A DNA stretch of 10,435 nt from Opitutia bacterium. GTDB taxonomy: Bacteria; Verrucomicrobiota; Verrucomicrobiia; Opitutales; Seribacteraceae. Both the position numbers and the translations under genes were made by a program. The stretch is from assembly GCA_002692605.1 (NCBI GenBank), contig NZLE01000124.1, positions 1-10,435 of the forward strand, written 5' to 3'. The notes beneath the pieces were generated by a model, which was not told the DNA's origin, made no database searches, and worked only from the letters and a program-made list of their open reading frames with translations. Position 1 is the first letter of the stretch. Each line of letters starts with the position of its first letter. This document shows, piece after piece, positions 6,248 to 10,435 of this stretch.

Positions 6248-8533
6248 TTACTCTTTTTCATTGGGTGGTTGAAGCGAATCCAATTCTTTTGTGGGAGATG
6301 GAATTACGGGTGGAGCTTGGATGTATTCGTTGATCCTTGGAGAGGCTGGAATGCTTAAGGAGGAAGAAGCGTTTCCCTCTCTTTGATTTAGGAAATCGGG
6401 CAGGGGAGGGCCTTGCAAGCTCGGTTGGGTCGAATTCTGATCGTCCTCCAATTGAATGATGTTGGTGGCCTGCTCGCTGAGTATTTGGTTTAGGAGATCA
6501 CGGCTTCGAGTTGCTTCGGCGTTGTCGAACCCCAGCAACTTTTCCTGCATGGCCAGGGTAGCCCCCAGGATTTCCATCGCTTTCTCTTCCTCCTCGTTGA
6601 TGTAATGGAGTTTGCCGATTCGAAACATCGTATTCAGGGTCATGGGGTCATCTTCCCCCAGTTCTTCCTTCTCAAGAGCAAGGGTATCTTGGCTTAGTTG
6701 CATGGAATTCTCGTACCTCTGTTGCTCCAAATAAATGTCAGCCAATTCATTCATTGAGCGCAAGGTTTCTGGGTGTTTTTGCCCGTATTTCTCAGCCAGT
6801 CTTTGGTAAACGGAGTGCTGGATAATTTCGGACTCGTCGATTTGGTCTTGTTGGCGGAACAATTCGGCCATCGCTTTCATCGTCGCCAAAGTTTCGGGAT
6901 GCATCGGTCCTAGGGCTCCCTCCTTGTCTTCCCGAATTTCCTGATAGTATTCCAAGGCTTTTTGAAATTCATTGTTCGCCGCAAGAATTTCTGCAAGAGA
7001 ATCCTTGGCGCGTAAAGTATCTTGGTGGTTGGTCCCAAGAACCTCCGTGAGCTTCAACAACAAGCTCAAACCCAAATCATACCCTTCTTCCAGTTTGTCG
7101 GACTTTCTCAAGGAATCCACTAAAACTTGGCCACGTTTCAAACTGAAGGGATTGTTTTCGCCCAGGTACAAACGAGATCTTTCAAAGACGTTTCTGCTTA
7201 GACTTTCGGCTTGTGAAACCTTTTCGTTGGCCAGGTAGATCTCAGCCAGTTCAGTCATGCATTTAAGTAATAGAGGATCGTCCTCCGATCGATTTTGATC
7301 ATTGAGGAGGGAAAGGATCTGCGAGCAGTCGTTTTCTGCTATTTCAAGTTTGCCTATTCGACGATAAACCTTGGCAAGATCGATTCGGATGTCCAGGACC
7401 TGATCGTTCTCCGGACCCAGTTCGTTCGTCCTTTGCTCCAAGAGGTTTTCCAAAAGAGGTTCGGCTTCTACGTAGTTCCCCAAAGCTTCGTGAACCATAG
7501 CGATTTCGTTCATCGCCTGAAGTCGAGTCAAGGAGTCTGCTGATGCGTTTGCCTTTTCCAGGATCAAAGCCCTTTCCAGCTCTGTTTGAGCTTTTTCATA
7601 GGAACCGATGGATCGGTAGGTTTTGGCAAGGGTTACCCTTATTCGCGCTTCGATTTCAGGTTCGTCGATCAGTTCCTGAGCTTTGAGAGCACCTTGATCA
7701 AGCATCGTCTTGAGGAGTTCCGTATCCATCCCTGCGGTGTTTTGAGGATCGAGTGACTCGAAGAGATTTTGCACGAAATTCGTAATGGTCTTGGTCTTAG
7801 CAAGCTCATCTTCTGCCGTCTGCCTTTCTTCAATGGCGTCCGCTTTGGCTATCGCAGCCTCCCTTTGCTGATAGAAGGCGTAGGTTGCCATGGCGATTGC
7901 GGAGACAGCGAGAAAAACGGCCGTCGAAGCGATCCGAACCAATCTCCTTTGACGGGCCAAGATGTCTCTCTGCTTAATTTCATCAAGACCGACGCCAATT
8001 AAGCCTGCAACGATTTTTAGGATGGCATCCTTTTCACCATCGCCGGAAGAGCGAAGGTCGGCGGCGCCCGGTTCGAAAATCTCATGAAGAATATTTCCAT
8101 CCTCATCGACTTTTCTTCTGGCGGCAAGCGGTAGGCACTCTTCTTCGGGATCGCCATTGATATCCTCAGCCATGGGTTCTCCGTCCAGTACGATACAAAG
8201 GACACGGTCTGCCTTCCCCATTGCCTTAAAAAGTCTAATTTCCTCGTTCACCCAACGTGACCGAACCGCATGAGGCGAACAGAGAACGACCAAATGAGAG
8301 GAATCCCTCAAAGCCTGTTCGATCAAGGGTCCTAGTTGAGCCGAACCGGCGAGTTCGTCACGGTCTCTGAAGATAGGATACAGGCGGTTCGGAATCGGTC
8401 CGTAGAGCCCATCTTTCCCAATCAGATTTCTTGGTATGCGAAAGTTTTCCAATTTTCTTCTCAACCAAGTCGCTCGTTCTTCGTCCTTGTGGGCGTAGGT
8501 TATGAAAGCCAAGTATTTGTAGGAAGAACTCAT
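6248..8533 (-). CDS. TIR domain / transmembrane / TPR receptor-like protein
   Basis: A 761-residue, four-part protein. (1) Residues about 5-150 form a TIR domain: F-I-T-Y-A-H-K-D-E, then F-R-D-R-D-E-L-A-G-S, then L-V-V-L-C-S-P and S-R-W94-V-N-E-E98. W94-x-x-x-E98 matches the position of the catalytic Glu in NAD-cleaving TIRs. (2) A segment at about 155-197 (A-D-L-R-x-x-G-D-G, L-K-I-V-A-G-L-I-G-V-G) ends in a basic patch, Q-R-R-L-V-R. (3) There is one membrane helix at about 199-220. (4) After a charged helical linker comes a TPR domain at about 298-690 of the kinesin-light-chain type, then a Pro/Ser/Gln-rich tail (697-761). The basic residues before the helix suggest the TIR domain is cytoplasmic and the TPR array periplasmic. 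The linker F-x-x-x-L-F-E-S-L-D-P resembles that of TPR-bearing Hanks-type kinases. Function is not established: NADase, nucleotide signalling or pure scaffolding are all possible. The start abuts the TIR domain; no clear ribosome-binding site is seen. Confidence 0.9.
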   Translation of the reverse strand: MSSSYKYLAFITYAHKDEERATWLRRKLENFRIPRNLIGKDGLYGPIPNRLYPIFRDRDELAGSAQLGPLIEQALRDSSHLVVLCSPHAVRSRWVNEEIRLFKAMGKADRVLCIVLDGEPMAEDINGDPEEECLPLAARRKVDEDGNILHEIFEPGAADLRSSGDGEKDAILKIVAGLIGVGLDEIKQRDILARQRRLVRIASTAVFLAVSAIAMATYAFYQQREAAIAKADAIEERQTAEDELAKTKTITNFVQNLFESLDPQNTAGMDTELLKTMLDQGALKAQELIDEPEIEARIRVTLAKTYRSIGSYEKAQTELERALILEKANASADSLTRLQAMNEIAMVHEALGNYVEAEPLLENLLEQRTNELGPENDQVLDIRIDLAKVYRRIGKLEIAENDCSQILSLLNDQNRSEDDPLLLKCMTELAEIYLANEKVSQAESLSRNVFERSRLYLGENNPFSLKRGQVLVDSLRKSDKLEEGYDLGLSLLLKLTEVLGTNHQDTLRAKDSLAEILAANNEFQKALEYYQEIREDKEGALGPMHPETLATMKAMAELFRQQDQIDESEIIQHSVYQRLAEKYGQKHPETLRSMNELADIYLEQQRYENSMQLSQDTLALEKEELGEDDPMTLNTMFRIGKLHYINEEEEKAMEILGATLAMQEKLLGFDNAEATRSRDLLNQILSEQATNIIQLEDDQNSTQPSLQGPPLPDFLNQREGNASSSLSIPASPRINEYIQAPPVIPSPTKELDSLQPPNEKE
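6530..7162 (-). repeat. TPR array with an exact 42-residue (126-base) period
   Basis: Inside the TIR-TPR protein, the glycine of the [LY]-G turn recurs at residues 458, 500, 542, 584, 626 and 668, always 42 apart. It is usually followed by x-x-[HND]-P-x-[ST]-L or a close variant (N-N-P-F-S-L, N-H-Q-D-T-L, M-H-P-E-T-L, K-H-P-E-T-L, D-D-P-M-T-L). This is the TPR_10/TPR_12, kinesin-light-chain-type repeat. Less regular units lie before it (about 298-450). Confidence 0.8.
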
Positions 8534-8610
8534 CTGCTAAATCCGCAACTTCAACCTCTTATCCATTTGTAGGTCGTTGGGCAAGAAATCCATTTGCCAA
8601 TTGGGGAGAT
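8534..8610. promoter_or_regulatory. 77-base gap upstream of the TIR-TPR gene
   Basis: This is the largest gap in the minus-strand block and the only one with room for a separate promoter or operator. It holds a 9-base direct repeat ATCCATTTG (plus strand) at 8561-8569 and 8588-8596, 27 bases apart, and the palindrome CCAATTGG at 8597-8604. On the minus strand TTGCCC followed after 16 bases by ATAAGA could be a poor sigma-70-like promoter. None of this is strong, and no terminator is visible for the FecR gene. Confidence 0.3.
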
Positions 8611-9363
8611 TCACTCCTTGAGTTGTCGCTCTTCCTTCCTCAAAGCCCACAGTCTCAATTGATTTTGATCATTGGTGTTTCCGATAAGCGCCTCATATCT
8701 TTTTTTCAAGCGGACGGCTTGGACTTTGGCTGCGCTGATCAGTTTTGATTGAGAAGGCAAGGGGGCGCTGAAATTATTGATCAGTCGTGAGGTAGCCAAC
8801 AGTAGGGGTAGGTCGACGTTAATCGTTTGTCCTGAGTCAGGGTTTCCTGCTTGGACAAGTACAAGTTCTCCGGCTTGTAAGCTTTGTTTGGCTTTGGCTG
8901 AGGAAAGAAGGGCTTTTCCCTCAAGCATAATGATTTTCAAGTTTTTGCCTTTTGGGCTTTCGAACATAAGCGTGCCACGACCCGTTAGTTGGATTTTGGT
9001 TCCATTCGTTTCCAAGTTCAAGCTTTGCTGTTTCGATAGTAAAAGAAGAGCCGAACCGTTGAAAATCCTTAAGTAATTAGGGTTCCGAAATTCAATTACG
9101 CTTTGCTGGCCAATCCTAAGAATGGCTTCAGTTTGCAGGGTCATTTCCGCATAGGATCCTTTTGCCACGAGTATGGCAAAAGGAGAAGTTCGTTTGAACT
9201 TGTCACCAAGAACAAGCGGAATCGGCTTTTCACCTTCGTTTCTGGATGTGCTTACAAATGAATCGCCAACAATATGGGTGACTTGGACCTCAAAGTCGCT
9301 CTTCTGGTTGGCAACCAAAGTAGAGCAAAATATTGTAAGGAGTAAGTGCCGGAAAAGAGCCAT
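8611..9363 (-). CDS. FecR-domain exported protein
   Basis: A 250-residue protein with a probable signal peptide (R5-H-L-L-L-T-I-F, cleavage near L-V-A at 16-18) and no convincing lipobox. Residues about 45-175 form a FecR-like beta-rich domain: P-L-V-L-G-D for the entry strand, then A-x-G-S-Y-A-E-M-T-L, an I-G-x-x-S-x-I-E-F element, a glycine turn N-G-S-A-L-L-L-L, a repeated T-x-x-G-T-L-M-F strand, and L-x-A-G-E-L-V-L-V at 162-170. In classical FecR, this domain relays a signal from an outer-membrane receptor to a sigma factor. This one lacks the cytoplasmic anti-sigma part, as do many free-standing FecR-domain proteins in Verrucomicrobia and Bacteroidetes, whose function is unknown. The C-terminal 75 residues are helical and basic. 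It follows the barrel gene by 38 bases and precedes the TIR-TPR gene by 77. No ribosome-binding site is seen. A periplasmic sensor or scaffold role is an inference. Confidence 0.75.
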   Translation of the reverse strand: MALFRHLLLTIFCSTLVANQKSDFEVQVTHIVGDSFVSTSRNEGEKPIPLVLGDKFKRTSPFAILVAKGSYAEMTLQTEAILRIGQQSVIEFRNPNYLRIFNGSALLLLSKQQSLNLETNGTKIQLTGRGTLMFESPKGKNLKIIMLEGKALLSSAKAKQSLQAGELVLVQAGNPDSGQTINVDLPLLLATSRLINNFSAPLPSQSKLISAAKVQAVRLKKRYEALIGNTNDQNQLRLWALRKEERQLKE

Positions 9364-9401
9364 TGCCGTGGCTGTTTGATTAAGGAGGAAACGCGGAAAC
9401 C

Positions 9402-10379
9402 TTAAAACTTGGCGCTTAAACCAAGCCCGCCACCTCCATCGAAGCGGGTAAAGTCATAATCGTCATTATTTGATCCACGAAAGCTAAAGTTGAAGAATGC
9501 GTTCAGGGCAAGCCAGTGGGTGAACGAATACCTGAAATCTAGCCCCAGCGAACCCAATGCATCATATCTATCCTGGTTTGAATAGTTGACGTAGGCGAAG
9601 CGAATGTAAGGACTGATTTGCAATCGGTTTATGGGAATGGAAAAACTCCAAAGAAAGGCGGTTTCGAACCGATTCATGATATCTTCATCGGGGTGTATGG
9701 AGTCGGTGAAGTGATGGGCCAGCGACCATTCCCAAGAGGATTGAGCTGCTCCGATCGCAAAGCCTTTACCCAAGGCGAGGGTTGGGGAAATTTGCTGATA
9801 AGTTTTTTCCATTCCCTCTTTGGGAGCAAAATCAAGCATCACGCCAAGCCCAGCGCGAAAAGTCCATCCGTTGGAGAATTGGAAAAATGCATTCGGAGAA
9901 ATACTCAAGGTATCAAAATCAAAAGACTCGATAATCTCATCTCCGAAGTGAGTAAATTTGGAATATCCCAACGAAAGGATGGGGGAGAAGGAGGCTCCTC
10001 CCAGATCAAAAGCTCCTAGAATAAAATGATTGTTCAGAGAGTTTTCCCAAATACCCGAAGGTTCCTTGCCGATTCCACTTGGGGCGGATGCCGCATTGTT
10101 GGAGTAGTAGAGCTTGGTGTCGAATCCAAGGTGGTAACCAAATCCGGTTTCCTTTACTTCCACGGGTCTTTGCAAACCCAAATCACTCTTAGCGAAGCCG
10201 GCATTCTCGAGTGAGTTACTTTCCCGCAAGGCGTTGCGAGTTCGAAAATCATTCAATTCGCTTCTCCTGAAATCATCCTTTCCTTGCCCCAATGCGTTCG
10301 AGCAAAACAAGATAGCCAACCCCAAAGAGCAGACTTTTGCCGAGAAGTTGTTTCTTGTTTTGATCAATTGACTTTTCAT
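9402..10379 (-). CDS. Predicted outer-membrane beta-barrel protein
   Basis: A 325-residue protein with a signal peptide (K2, K7, R9 and K15, a hydrophobic core of about 16-26, likely cleavage after N-A-L-G near 31). A charged, probably unstructured stretch follows (about 32-75). From about residue 76 the sequence alternates polar and hydrophobic residues in short strands separated by polar loops (G-F-G-Y-H-L-G-F-D-T-K-L-Y-Y; F-S-P-I-L-S-L-G-Y; W-T-F-R-A-G-L-G-V; L-G-L-D-F-R-Y-S-F). It ends in L-G-L-S-A-K-F with the terminal Phe that marks barrels assembled by the BAM complex. I do not recognise a named family; it could be a small porin, an adhesion or assembly barrel, or a partner of the FecR protein next to it. 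The ATG is the first reasonable start; no close ribosome-binding site is seen. Confidence 0.78.
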   Translation of the reverse strand: MKSQLIKTRNNFSAKVCSLGLAILFCSNALGQGKDDFRRSELNDFRTRNALRESNSLENAGFAKSDLGLQRPVEVKETGFGYHLGFDTKLYYSNNAASAPSGIGKEPSGIWENSLNNHFILGAFDLGGASFSPILSLGYSKFTHFGDEIIESFDFDTLSISPNAFFQFSNGWTFRAGLGVMLDFAPKEGMEKTYQQISPTLALGKGFAIGAAQSSWEWSLAHHFTDSIHPDEDIMNRFETAFLWSFSIPINRLQISPYIRFAYVNYSNQDRYDALGSLGLDFRYSFTHWLALNAFFNFSFRGSNNDDYDFTRFDGGGGLGLSAKF

Positions 10380-10435
10380 GTGGGTTAAGGCGATCCCTTA
10401 GTGGGGTCTGATACGAACCGCTGAAGTTCCATCAA
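10380..10435 (-). other. Region upstream of the barrel gene, cut by the window edge
   Basis: These 56 bases precede the barrel gene on the minus strand. An AAGGGA on the mRNA is about 16 bases from the ATG, too far for a normal ribosome-binding site. One minus-strand frame is open from the edge to a TAA at 10387-10385 and another to a TAA a few bases earlier, so either could be the tail of an upstream gene. With so little sequence I cannot tell coding from leader sequence, and no promoter is recognisable. Confidence 0.3.

Noticed and set aside
5730..6272. Plus-strand frame of 180 codons opposite the HAD gene
   Set aside because: It is a shadow of the HAD coding sequence, whose four catalytic motifs are all in place on the other strand.
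6248..8533. Thoeris, CBASS or Pycsar locus around the TIR gene
   Set aside because: No SIR2/SLOG-type ThsA partner, cyclase, SAVED or cyclic-nucleotide-binding domain is present in the window, so the TIR protein cannot be placed in those systems.
9380..9392. Perfect AAGGAGG on the plus strand
   Set aside because: No start codon follows at a usable distance and no plausible plus-strand gene is downstream, so it is not a working ribosome-binding site on that strand.
8611..10379. Classical FecA-FecR-FecI iron-signalling cassette
   Set aside because: There is no ECF sigma factor, the FecR protein has no cytoplasmic anti-sigma part, and the barrel is too small for a TonB-dependent receptor with a plug domain.
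10385..10435. Open minus-strand frame at the right edge ending in TAA, possibly the tail of an upstream gene
   Set aside because: Only about 16 codons are visible, a second frame is nearly as open, and nothing in either is recognisable.

Overview
The window reads as chromosomal DNA of a Gram-negative bacterium, most likely a member of the PVC group and probably Verrucomicrobiota (Opitutae-like). This is inferred, not proven. The pointers are moderate GC by eye, exported FecR-type and GIN-type (DUF2807) proteins, an outer-membrane barrel ending in Phe, and a TIR protein whose C-terminal half resembles the TPR receptors common in Planctomycetes, Verrucomicrobia and myxobacteria. Coding density is very high, and no RNA gene, insertion sequence, CRISPR array or prophage piece is visible.

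Left end, plus strand: the 3' part of a MORN-repeat protein gene (cut by the window edge), then a complete MBL-fold metallohydrolase gene. These converge at about 1404-1421 on a long minus-strand block.

Minus strand, in transcription order from the right: an outer-membrane beta-barrel protein (10379-9402), a FecR-domain exported protein (9363-8611), a TIR / transmembrane / TPR receptor-like protein (8533-6248), a HAD phosphatase or phosphomutase-like enzyme (6242-5580), a glutamate/aspartate-type cation symporter (5569-4259), the excision-repair helicase subunit UvrB (4239-2197) and an exported DUF2807 protein (2213-1422). The gaps between them are 38, 77, 5, 10 and 19 bases, followed by a 17-base overlap, so much or all of the block may be co-transcribed.

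The part most worth attention is the barrel / FecR / TIR-TPR / HAD stretch. The first two products are exported. The TIR protein has the layout of a one-pass receptor: a cytoplasmic TIR domain with an intact W-x-x-x-E catalytic signature, one membrane helix, and a TPR array with a 42-residue period predicted to lie in the periplasm. This suggests an envelope-sensing device with an NAD-cleaving or nucleotide-signalling output, a role inferred from domain content only. The symporter, UvrB and DUF2807 genes downstream look like ordinary housekeeping or envelope genes.
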